Shown here in pieces: positions 10,801-16,747 of a stretch of 64,000 nucleotides of DNA; positions within the stretch are counted from its first letter, which is position 1; every line of letters starts with the position of its first letter. A program made the position numbers and the translations under genes. Source of the DNA: Erythrobacter sp. (GTDB lineage Bacteria > Pseudomonadota > Alphaproteobacteria > Sphingomonadales > Sphingomonadaceae); contig JAILWQ010000001.1 of assembly GCA_025698865.1 (NCBI GenBank), positions 496,001-560,000 of the forward strand, in the 5' to 3' direction. Below the pieces are notes generated by a model. That model searched no databases and had not been told where the DNA came from. It saw only the letters and a list, made by a program, of their open reading frames with translations.

Positions 10801-11178
10801 GGCGGCTACACCGAACAGGGCAGCCAGGTCGCCTTGCGGATCGACGGGCTCACCACCGAAAGCCTGTCGGCGCGCAGCGGCTTCAAGCTGGCCGGCTCGC
10901 ACACTACCATGAGCGGCTGGACAGTGACCCCGCAGCTCAACGCCGACTATGTCCGGCGGGTCGGCGGCAGCGACGACATGACCGTCCGCTTCGCCGCGGC
11001 CGACGATATCGGCATCCTGCTCCCGCTCGATCAGGGCGATACCAGCTGGACCGAAATCCGCGGCGGCCTCTCGGTCGCCCGGGGCAATCTGTCCTTCGGC
11101 GCCGGGTTCGAGACCGCGATCGATCGTCAGGCGTTCCGCAACGACCGGGCGATGGTGGAGTTCGGCTACCGGTTCTGA
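7840..11178 (+). CDS. Autotransporter with a trypsin-like serine protease passenger
   Basis: Secreted surface protease (1112 aa). After a signal peptide (ends near SAQAKDE) comes a chymotrypsin-fold domain with the full triad: His139 in FAAHC, Asp214 in QADVAIATLD and Ser340 in GPGDSGGPLI. A beta-helix-like stalk follows, with strand repeats such as TLNVLGDFTQLVGWTHIDGT, then the autotransporter segment FDGLAPTLGTDTNSLQRRQSN and a C-terminal beta-barrel of about 270 residues ending in FGYRF, the aromatic end expected for BAM recognition. The start at 7840 is preceded by GGGGGGA at good spacing; the track start at 7747 would bury the signal peptide. A strong terminator follows. The substrate is unknown; the protease may act on the cell surface or be released. 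Confidence 0.9.
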   Translation: MTSNARRTGLLAAASMVSLAFAASAQAKDESRSGGGVDLRTDNPAVGLDLADISPFQSSYQGFSTVHSVRPDQVVDEPAVVPRNDLSPNAFPPAGILDPTDITGVGQMVINNIPGSPGASLGTCTGTLINPRTVIFAAHCVNTRAASAYGSNTGGTPISFGFKQNNLLALFDWLGFNDPSKIFQTNVDSAIYNVENVWYDPRSVVPEGNFLQADVAIATLDTPAFDIPTWAMLFTPLDQQEHVTVTGYGSTGNGIVGSNTSGNWRRRIAENYVSFLGSLADRNVFLFGSASGGLPQNLYMSSFSDPNPAYNTATGKYDFGLFGPNDVALPREGITGPGDSGGPLILDQKYDIPLVIGVLSGGSRFFAGQPFGSYGTHSFYQPLHAFWDLIVANNPYVYATNKAGIGDWTDSRHWIQAMDPSYQIVINGELVNGLPSTPGEGISGEGAKFGDVCFLDECQDFTDPAEPTVGGDAYFVEGGPGSRNFVPNNIVANPGQGVRPRYFDVTLSAAGLTRLRDANITIDRLTVDGPTTLNITKTGTLNVLGDFTQLVGWTHIDGTLSANEAFLMTGVLAGSGTLRAPFFTSAAGLIAPGSTGSTGTLTIDGNATLASGTTLFIDLNRNGSDMLAVTGTLSLSDPADAGSKGASLVVSSLFGSQPRYRQTFTIATAGGGIEGKFGTVGSFLGVLKPELSYSANTVTATMQAGSFLDLLRGASVTAKAFGKALDQLRAGSYNALGNFYGMVDLMDGNSLAMTFDGLAPTLGTDTNSLQRRQSNVLSFAVADRLSIMGGASGQMAVMGEPGTIRNGLAALGTGQPDVRMGIADLAPKGGSSIQLPEGVAGFVSGGTFGGNIDGASNLADGGQYGSYFGMGLERSVSQKASVGIAVGYADGRELTSSGTSRAATSQLAAYGSYKLGGNAYLGGMASMENVEIDTQRAGFDGGTDQRLYGASNMTRYATNAEIGVNLPLGKGMTLTPRAQLGYDLTNLGGYTEQGSQVALRIDGLTTESLSARSGFKLAGSHTTMSGWTVTPQLNADYVRRVGGSDDMTVRFAAADDIGILLPLDQGDTSWTEIRGGLSVARGNLSFGAGFETAIDRQAFRNDRAMVEFGYRF

Positions 11179-11205
11179 TCCGCCCGGCGGACGACCGAAA
11201 GAAAG

Positions 11206-11234
11206 GGGCCGCGGAGCGATCCGCGGCCCTTTTT
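11206..11234 (+). terminator. Rho-independent terminator after the autotransporter
   Basis: GGGCCGCGGA, loop GCGA, TCCGCGGCCC form a perfect 10-bp stem followed by five T residues, 27 nt after the stop codon. Confidence 0.9.
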
Positions 11235-11253
11235 CGTCACCGATGCAATGGCT

Positions 11254-11631
11254 TCATTCGCAGCCGAAGGCGACGATCCGCGAATTGCCGTCGAGCGTGA
11301 TCGTAAGCCGCCCCGGCTCCCCGGCCATGGACATTGTCGTCTGCCCCCCGCCGAGCACCCGTACGCTGCCCGCCATGGAAGCCGCGACGATCTCCTCTTG
11401 CAGGGGCGGCGTCAGCACCTGCCCGACATAGCCGCCGAGCGGCTCGATCGTGCAGCCCATGGTTCGCCGCCGGAACTCGGCCTCGGCCTTGCTCATGCCG
11501 GGGTCAGCCACGCGCTCAGCTCCCTGCCCGCTGCCGGTCATCGAGGGCGGCGGGGGAACGGGAGCCGCGCCGCAGCCCTGCGCCATCGCAGCGCCGAGGA
11601 TCGCCAGGCCCCACGCCGCGCCGGTCCTCAT
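11254..11631 (-). CDS. I78-family peptidase inhibitor-like lipoprotein
   Basis: Small exported protein (125 aa) starting MRTGAAWGLAILGAAMAQGCGA, a signal peptide with a Cys that could be lipidated. The remainder matches the I78 inhibitor pattern: GCTIEPLGGYVGQ, then SVRVLGGGQTTMSMAGEPGRL and a terminal TLDGNSRIVAFGC, with paired Cys residues. I78 proteins inhibit serine proteases, so it could restrain a periplasmic or outer-membrane protease. Its ATG overlaps the stop of the M1 aminopeptidase gene (ATGA, 11628-11631), which implies translational coupling. The trypsin-like autotransporter encoded next to it in convergent orientation is another possible partner. Assignment to I78 is by motif only. 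Confidence 0.7.
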   Translation of the reverse strand: MRTGAAWGLAILGAAMAQGCGAAPVPPPPSMTGSGQGAERVADPGMSKAEAEFRRRTMGCTIEPLGGYVGQVLTPPLQEEIVAASMAGSVRVLGGGQTTMSMAGEPGRLTITLDGNSRIVAFGCE

Positions 11632-13541
11632 CCCTCGCCCGGACGCCCGACCACACGGTCGACCCCGCTCCGCGTCACGGCGTGATAGCCCGGCCGCGTC
11701 TTCGCATAGATCCGCGTCGCGATCGGCCGGCCCCATTCGCCCTGATCCCACAACATCTGGAACAGCGGACGGACGAATTTCGCCCGGCCGACTTCAGCAA
11801 GGAAGCTCTCCGCCTGCGGCACTGCGGGCTGATACCGATTGGCGAGCGCCAGTTCGAGCCACAGGAACAGTTCCTCGTTATTGCCCGTGCGCGACAGGCC
11901 CAGCGCCTGATCCAGCGCGGCGAGCTGCTGCGCGCTGCGCTGCTTGGGAATGTTGTCGAGGAAGCGCTGCTTCTCCGCGCTGGTCCAGCCGGCATAGCCC
12001 GCCGGGACCGTGCCGGCGCTCGCATAGGCGGCGACCGCCGCGTCGACCTCGGCAAAGGCGGCCGGGTCGGGCTTCACCACGTTCGAGGGCAGGCCCGGCT
12101 CGAAGATCCATTCGCGCAGCATCAGCCGCTCGGCCTCTTCCGGCGAGCGAGCGAGATTGGTCCGCATGTCCTCGAAGATCATCTGGCTGGTCGCCGGCTC
12201 GAAGGCATGGTTGTCGAACCACTGGCGCAGCCAGGCATCGAACCGCTCGCGCCCGACCATCCGCTCGACCGTGCGCATGAAATAGGCGCCCTTGTCGTAG
12301 GCGATCGCGCTGCCGACCAGTTCGCCCGAACCGTCGGTGTGGAGCGCGGTGCCCGGCGCGTCGCGACCGACCTCGTCGAGCGTCTCGATGATGTTGGCAT
12401 AGGATAGCGCGGCTTCCTGATCGGCGCGCTTCTTGCCGTAGACTTCCTCCACGATGCGGTTCTCGAAATAGGAGGTCACGCCCTCGTTCAGCCAGCCGTC
12501 GCCCCACACCGCATTGGTGACGAGATTGCCCGACCAGCTATGCGCCAGCTCGTGCGCGACGAGACCGTTGTTCGAACGGTCCCCGGCGATGAAGGTCGGG
12601 GTGAGGAAGGTCATCACTGGGTTCTCCATCCCGCCATAGGGGAAGGACGGCGGCAGCACGATCATGTCGTAGCGGCCCCAGCGATAATCGCCGTAAAGCT
12701 TCTCGGCCGCCGCGATCATCTGCTCGGTATCGCCCACCTCGCGCGCCGCGCGGTCGAGCACGGCGGGTTCGGCCCAGACGCCCGAGCGCGGGCCGACCGC
12801 GCGGAAATCGATGTCGCCTGCGGCAAGCGCGATGAGATAGGGCGGTACCGGCTTGTCCATCACGAAAGTGAAGGCGCGGCGATCATTGCCGACATCGACC
12901 GGCTCGCCCTGCCGCACGCCGCTCATCACCACCTCGAGAGGCTTGGGCGCAGTGATCCTCGCTTCCCAGGTCTGGCGGATGCCGGGGCTGTCCTGCGTCG
13001 GGATCCAGGTGCGGTTGAGGATCGCCTGCCCCTGGCTGAAGAGGAAGGGATGCTCGCCACCCTTGGTCTGTTCGGGCGAGAGCCATTGCAGCGCCGCCGC
13101 ATCGGCGGGCGCGCTGTATTCGATCTTCACCTGGCGCGCGCCGTCCAGCTGGATGGTAAGCGGTGCGCCCTTGCCCGCCTCCTCGACATTCGCGCCGACC
13201 TCGTAGGCGAGCGCCCGGCCCGCACCGTCGGTTACCCGCGCGATCTCGAGGCCGTTGGTGTCGAGCACGATCTCGCGCGCATTCGGGGCGGCGAGCACGT
13301 CGAGCACGGCAGTCCCGCCGACCCGCTGCGCGTCGAAATCGAGCGCGAGGTCGAGCGCGACATGGGTCACCCGCGCTTCCTGCGGCCGGGCATAGGTCAA
13401 CTCGTCGACCGCCTCCGGGCTGGTCAGGATCGGCGAGACCATCGCGCCGTCAGTCCCGGCGTTCATGCCCCCCTCGCCCGTCGTGGTGCACCCGGCCGTG
13501 GCGAGTGCGAGAATGGCGGCGGCGGTAACGGTGCGGAACAT
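11628..13541 (-). CDS. M1-family zinc metallopeptidase (aminopeptidase N / LTA4-hydrolase-like), lipoprotein
   Basis: Cleaves N-terminal residues from peptides, likely in the periplasm. 637 aa. The N-terminus MFRTVTAAAILALATAGCTTT is a lipoprotein signal with lipobox ATAGC. The catalytic domain carries YGGMENPV (about residues 302-309, the exopeptidase motif) and the zinc site HELAHSWSG with the third ligand in WLNEG (His330, His334, Glu353). The final third resembles the helical C-terminal domain of leukotriene A4 hydrolase-type M1 enzymes (AEKQRFLDNIPKQRS, LWLELALANRY). The gene is coupled to the I78-like inhibitor behind it and separated from hemF by about 70 nt. Confidence 0.93.
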   Translation of the reverse strand: MFRTVTAAAILALATAGCTTTGEGGMNAGTDGAMVSPILTSPEAVDELTYARPQEARVTHVALDLALDFDAQRVGGTAVLDVLAAPNAREIVLDTNGLEIARVTDGAGRALAYEVGANVEEAGKGAPLTIQLDGARQVKIEYSAPADAAALQWLSPEQTKGGEHPFLFSQGQAILNRTWIPTQDSPGIRQTWEARITAPKPLEVVMSGVRQGEPVDVGNDRRAFTFVMDKPVPPYLIALAAGDIDFRAVGPRSGVWAEPAVLDRAAREVGDTEQMIAAAEKLYGDYRWGRYDMIVLPPSFPYGGMENPVMTFLTPTFIAGDRSNNGLVAHELAHSWSGNLVTNAVWGDGWLNEGVTSYFENRIVEEVYGKKRADQEAALSYANIIETLDEVGRDAPGTALHTDGSGELVGSAIAYDKGAYFMRTVERMVGRERFDAWLRQWFDNHAFEPATSQMIFEDMRTNLARSPEEAERLMLREWIFEPGLPSNVVKPDPAAFAEVDAAVAAYASAGTVPAGYAGWTSAEKQRFLDNIPKQRSAQQLAALDQALGLSRTGNNEELFLWLELALANRYQPAVPQAESFLAEVGRAKFVRPLFQMLWDQGEWGRPIATRIYAKTRPGYHAVTRSGVDRVVGRPGEG

Positions 13542-13611
13542 CGGGTTCTCCGGTTGGAAGTCATGATCGTGAAACGGTTTGGGCGACCGACGGTTGCGCC
13601 GCCATGAAGCG

Positions 13612-14469
13612 TCAGCTCCAGACGGCTTCGGGCGGCAGGCTCATCAGGATGGCGTCGATATTGCCGCCGGTCTTGAGACCGAACAGCGTGCCGCGATCAT
13701 AGACGAGATTGAACTCGGCATAGCGCCCCCGCCATTCGAGCTGGGTGCGCTTGTCGGCCTCGGTGAAATCGCTGTCCATCCGGCGGCGCACGATGCGCGG
13801 GAAAACGTCGAGAAAGGTCTCGCCGACATCGCGGGTGAAGGCGAAGTTCCGCTCGAACGCGGCATCGTCGGTGCATTCGAGATGGTCGTAGAAGATGCCC
13901 CCGACCCCGCGATGGACGCCGCGATGGGGGATGTAGAAATACTCGTCCGCCCATTTCCTGAAGCGGTCGTAATAGGTCGGGTTGTGGGCCGAACAGGCGG
14001 CGCGGAAGCAGGCGTGGAATTCCTCCGTATCCTCCTCGTAGGGGATCGGCGGGTTGAGATCCGCCCCGCCCCCGAACCACGCCTTGCCGGTGATCAGGAA
14101 GCGCGTGTTCATGTGCACGGCGGGCACGTGCGGATTGGCCATGTGGGCGACCAGGCTGATGCCGGTGGCGGTGAAGCCGGGATTGTCCGCATCCGCCCCG
14201 TTGATCGTGGCCGCGAATTCGGGCGCGAAATTGCCGCGCACGGTCGAGACGTTGACGCCGACCTTCTCGAACACCTTGCCCTTCATCACGCCGCGTGTGC
14301 CGCCGCCCGGGTCCGCGTTGCCCTCTTCCTCGCGGTTCCAGGCGGTGTATTCGAACGCGGCGTCGGAGCCCGCCTCTCGCTCGATCGCCTCGAATTCGGT
14401 GCAGATGCGGGTTCGCAGGCTTTCGAACCAATCCTGCGCCGCGTGGCTCTTCTCGATCCAGTCGCTCAT
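13612..14469 (-). CDS. hemF: Coproporphyrinogen III oxidase, oxygen-dependent
   Basis: Oxidatively decarboxylates coproporphyrinogen III to protoporphyrinogen IX in heme synthesis, using O2. 285 aa, the normal length. Characteristic segments are GGGTRGVMKGKVFEKVGVN, the HMNTRFL strand, WFGGGADLNPPIPYEEDT and FYIPHRGVHRGVGGIFYD, followed by the C-terminal EWRGRYAEFNLVYDRGT. The track ORF extends to 15381 through the divergent pdeM gene; the ATG at 14469 (MSDWIEKSHAAQ) gives the usual N-terminus and lies 45 nt from the pdeM start on the other strand. Confidence 0.97.
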   Translation of the reverse strand: MSDWIEKSHAAQDWFESLRTRICTEFEAIEREAGSDAAFEYTAWNREEEGNADPGGGTRGVMKGKVFEKVGVNVSTVRGNFAPEFAATINGADADNPGFTATGISLVAHMANPHVPAVHMNTRFLITGKAWFGGGADLNPPIPYEEDTEEFHACFRAACSAHNPTYYDRFRKWADEYFYIPHRGVHRGVGGIFYDHLECTDDAAFERNFAFTRDVGETFLDVFPRIVRRRMDSDFTEADKRTQLEWRGRYAEFNLVYDRGTLFGLKTGGNIDAILMSLPPEAVWS

Positions 14470-14514
14470 GCCGGTCCCCTTGCCAAGCCCGGTGCGGCAG
14501 GGCAATAGCGGGCC

Positions 14515-15246
14515 ATGGTTCCCCTTTCGTTCGCGCCTTTCGAATTCGCCGGAGACGAGTGGCTGCTCGCCACCAACCAGGCCATGTTCTGGCCGCGCGA
14601 ACAGGCCTTGCTGGTGGCGGACCTTCACCTCGAGAAGGCGAGCTTCTTCGCGCGCCACGGCCAGCCGATTCCGCCTTACGACAGCCGCGAGACGCTGGAA
14701 CGGGTCGCGCTGGCGATCCGGGCGACCGGCGCGCGGCGGGTGATCACGCTGGGCGACAATTTCCACGACGCCGATGGCAGCACTCGGCTGGAACCCCACG
14801 CCTGCGGCATGCTGGAGGCGCTGACCAAGGCGGTCGACTGGGTCTGGATCACCGGCAACCACGATGACGGGCACGATCCCGCCATGGCGGCGCGCTGCGG
14901 CGGCACGCTTCTGGAGGAGCTGGAGATCGGCGGCACCGTGCTGCGCCATCAGGCGATGAAGGGCGAGACGCGGCCCGAACTGTCCGGCCATTTTCACCCC
15001 CGCGTGCAGATCAGGGTCCAGCAACGCCACATCCGCCGCCCCTGCGCGGTGGTGAGCAGCGCGGAAACCGCCGACGGCGCACCCTCGGGCCGGATGATCC
15101 TTCCCGCTTTCGGCGCCTTCACCGGCGGGATGCCGGCCAACGACCCGGCGATCCTGAGGGCCATGCAGCCCGCCCACCGGATCGACGCGCTGGTGCCCAC
15201 GAAGGAACGGCTGGCGCGCTTTCCACTCTGGCGCGAGGCAGCCTGA
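14515..15246 (+). CDS. pdeM: Ligase-associated metallophosphoesterase (PdeM-type DNA repair endonuclease)
   Basis: Calcineurin-like phosphoesterase (243 aa) of the group found with DNA ligase and Lhr helicase in DNA damage systems. Dinuclear metal motifs are in order: VADLHLEKASFF, TLGDNFHD, ITGNHDDG and SGHFHPR. Residues after GHFHP (VVSSAETADGAPSGRMILPAFGAFTGG) match the family. The usual ligase or helicase partners are not adjacent; neighbours are hemF (divergent) and infC. Start ATG at 14515 is the first in the frame and places the conserved block MFWPREQALLVADLHLEK at residue 24. Confidence 0.85.
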   Translation: MVPLSFAPFEFAGDEWLLATNQAMFWPREQALLVADLHLEKASFFARHGQPIPPYDSRETLERVALAIRATGARRVITLGDNFHDADGSTRLEPHACGMLEALTKAVDWVWITGNHDDGHDPAMAARCGGTLLEELEIGGTVLRHQAMKGETRPELSGHFHPRVQIRVQQRHIRRPCAVVSSAETADGAPSGRMILPAFGAFTGGMPANDPAILRAMQPAHRIDALVPTKERLARFPLWREAA

Positions 15247-15273
15247 GCGACATATCGGCGCAAAATTGCGCGG

Positions 15274-15305
15274 GTGCGGCAAGTTCCCCTTCCGATTCGC
15301 CGCAC
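15274..15305 (+). other. Inverted repeat in the infC leader
   Basis: GTGCGGC and GCCGCAC, 7 bp each and perfect, separated by 18 nt, about 50 nt upstream of the infC start. It could be an mRNA hairpin linked to infC autoregulation or transcription; nothing shows its function. Confidence 0.35.
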
Positions 15306-15342
15306 GACTGCCTACATCCACCGCCTGTAACCGGTAAGAATC

Positions 15343-15347
15343 AGGAG
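15343..15347 (+). promoter_or_regulatory. Shine-Dalgarno that fixes the AUA start of infC
   Basis: AGGAG 8 nt before ATA at 15356. The first ATG in frame (15380) has no comparable site, so this SD decides the start codon. Confidence 0.8.
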
Positions 15348-15355
15348 AACCGACC

Positions 15356-15898
15356 ATAGCCCGTCCACCCCGGCGCAGCATGCAAATGCCCGTGAAAAGC
15401 GGCCCGCGCTACGACAACATGATCAATGTCCCCAAGGTCCGCGTGATCGATCACGAGGGCGAGAACCTGGGGGTGATGTACACCCGCGAAGCCGTCGAGC
15501 AGGCCAACGAGCATGGTCTGAACCTCGTCGAAGTGTCCCCCAATGCGGACCCGCCCGTGTGCAAGTTCCTCGACGTCGGCAAATATCGCTACGAGGCGCA
15601 GAAGAAGGCGAACCTCGCGCGCAAGACGCAGAAGACGCAGGAAATCAAAGAGATCAAGATGCGTCCGAACATCGACGATCACGATTACGATGTGAAGATG
15701 CGCAACGTGAACAAGTTTATCGAGAACGGCGACAAGGTGAAATGCACCCTACGCTTCCGCGGTCGCGAAATGGCGCACCAGCAACTCGGCATGGACCTCC
15801 TCAACCGCGTCCGCGACGATGTCGAGGAAATCGCCAAGGTCGAAGCCTTTCCGCGCCTCGAAGGCCGGCAGATGGTGATGGTGCTCGCACCCCGGTAA
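15356..15898 (+). CDS. infC: Translation initiation factor IF-3, with a predicted AUA start codon
   Basis: IF-3 binds the 30S subunit, prevents early 50S joining and checks start-codon pairing. The track begins at the ATG at 15380, but the frame extends eight codons upstream to ATA (15356), read as MARPPRRSM, with AGGAG 8 nt before it. This gives 180 aa, the E. coli length, and a basic N-terminus. The N-domain ([23 protein letters not shown]), the linker ([29 protein letters not shown]) and the C-domain ([19 protein letters not shown]) are complete. A non-AUG start is a known autoregulatory device of infC (AUU in E. coli), because IF-3 itself discriminates against it. No rpmI/rplT follows here. 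Confidence 0.95.
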   Translation: MARPPRRSMQMPVKSGPRYDNMINVPKVRVIDHEGENLGVMYTREAVEQANEHGLNLVEVSPNADPPVCKFLDVGKYRYEAQKKANLARKTQKTQEIKEIKMRPNIDDHDYDVKMRNVNKFIENGDKVKCTLRFRGREMAHQQLGMDLLNRVRDDVEEIAKVEAFPRLEGRQMVMVLAPR

Positions 15899-15908
15899 CG
15901 GCTCACCG

Positions 15909-15948
15909 CGAACCGGGGAACGGCGCTCGCCCTCCCCGGTTCGGGTTT
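15909..15948 (+). terminator. Hairpin after infC, probable terminator
   Basis: CGAACCGGGGA and TCCCCGGTTCG form a perfect 11-bp stem with a 13-nt loop, 10 nt after the infC stop, followed only by GGTTT. The weak T tract makes termination uncertain. The hairpin ends just before the ATG of the next gene at 15950. Confidence 0.5.
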
Positions 15949-15949
15949 C

Positions 15950-16573
15950 ATGATCCCGATACGACGACTTTCGCTGCTGGCATTGGGCACGGCCGGATCG
16001 CTGGCTCTCGCCGCCTGCTCGCAATCCAGTGACGACGCGGCGCCCCCGCCCGCCGCCGCCAGCGAGACTCCGGCCGCTCCCGCTACTCCCGCATCTGCTG
16101 AGCCATCGCCGGCGAACTCGACCGCCCCCGCCGGCTACACCGACGGTCAGGGCATCAACGAGGGTTATCCGGACCTGACCCCGGCGACGCTCACCCCGGA
16201 AGCCGAACGAACCGAAGCGGGTGCCCGCAACGTGCTCGTCTCCTTCGCGCGGGCGGTCGAAATGCGCGAATACGACCAGGCCTGGAACATGCTGAGCCGA
16301 CAGGCCGGCACGAAGTGGACCAAGGCGCAGTTCAACGAGCTGTTCCACGGCCTGTCGGATATCACGGTCGCCGTTCCGGATGGCCGGATGGAAGGGGCCG
16401 CAGGCTCGAGCTACTACACCAGTCAGGCCACGATCACCGCCACGGACGCCGACGGCCGCCCCATCCGCATCGAAGGCCCGATCGTGCTGAGCCGGGTGAA
16501 CGACGTACCCGGTTCGACTGCCGAGGACCGCCGCTGGCACATCCGCTCGGCCGATTTCGAATGGACTCACTGA
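15950..16573 (+). CDS. Hypothetical lipoprotein
   Basis: 207-residue exported protein of unknown function. The N-terminus MIPIRRLSLLALGTAGSLALAACSQ is a lipoprotein signal with lipobox LAAC. A disordered Ala/Pro/Ser-rich linker of about 40 residues follows (PPPAAASETPAAPATP), then a compact domain with ARNVLVSFARAVEMREYDQAWNMLSRQ and ADFEWTH at the end, which resembles small alpha+beta folds with an N-terminal helix pair; no family is assigned. The start codon sits directly behind a strong hairpin and has no clear Shine-Dalgarno, so expression may be low or leader-dependent. Confidence 0.75.
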   Translation: MIPIRRLSLLALGTAGSLALAACSQSSDDAAPPPAAASETPAAPATPASAEPSPANSTAPAGYTDGQGINEGYPDLTPATLTPEAERTEAGARNVLVSFARAVEMREYDQAWNMLSRQAGTKWTKAQFNELFHGLSDITVAVPDGRMEGAAGSSYYTSQATITATDADGRPIRIEGPIVLSRVNDVPGSTAEDRRWHIRSADFEWTH

Positions 16574-16655
16574 GCGCACTCCCCCACCATCCCGCACCGA
16601 TTGAAACACTGCCGCCTCCGCGATAGAGAACGCGGCGCGATGCTGTCGGTGGAGA

Positions 16656-16747
16656 GGCGTTCCTGCGGAGGTTAGGAACGGGCGCCCCGGCCGTGCCACC
16701 CGGCTCCCGCCTTCCTGGGAGCGTGATACAGGAAGGAAGCTCTCCCT
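16656..16747 (+). promoter_or_regulatory. Structured leader with a predicted pseudoknot that hides the ribosome site (candidate riboswitch)
   Basis: First hairpin: CGTTCCT (16658-16664) with AGGAACG (16674-16680). Then GCTCCC (16703-16708) pairs with GGGAGC (16717-16722), leaving the loop GCCTTCCT; this loop can pair over 7-8 bp with CAGGAAGG (16729-16736), the Shine-Dalgarno of the next gene. GTGCCAC (16693-16699) can also pair with GTGATAC (16723-16729) with one mismatch. The layout (GGCT..TTCCTGG..GCGTGA, then the SD) resembles SAM/SAH riboswitches, which precede metK in Rhodobacterales. It does not show the GCUAAA signature of SAM-II. The downstream gene belongs to Cys/Met metabolism, so a methionine-cycle ligand is plausible. 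Confidence 0.6.

Noticed and set aside
7732-10902. 1056-aa minus-strand ORF opposite the autotransporter
   Set aside because: Shadow of the plus-strand autotransporter: Arg/Ala/Gly-rich, no family motifs, and the plus strand shows a catalytic triad and a barrel end.
15380-15382. ATG at 15380 as the infC start
   Set aside because: No SD in front; upstream ATA has an SD at correct spacing and completes the usual IF-3 length.
16681-16747. SAM-I, SAM-II or cobalamin riboswitch in the leader of the PLP enzyme
   Set aside because: Their signatures (SAM-I core, GCUAAA of SAM-II, cobalamin box) were not found; only the SAM/SAH-like pseudoknot order fits in part.
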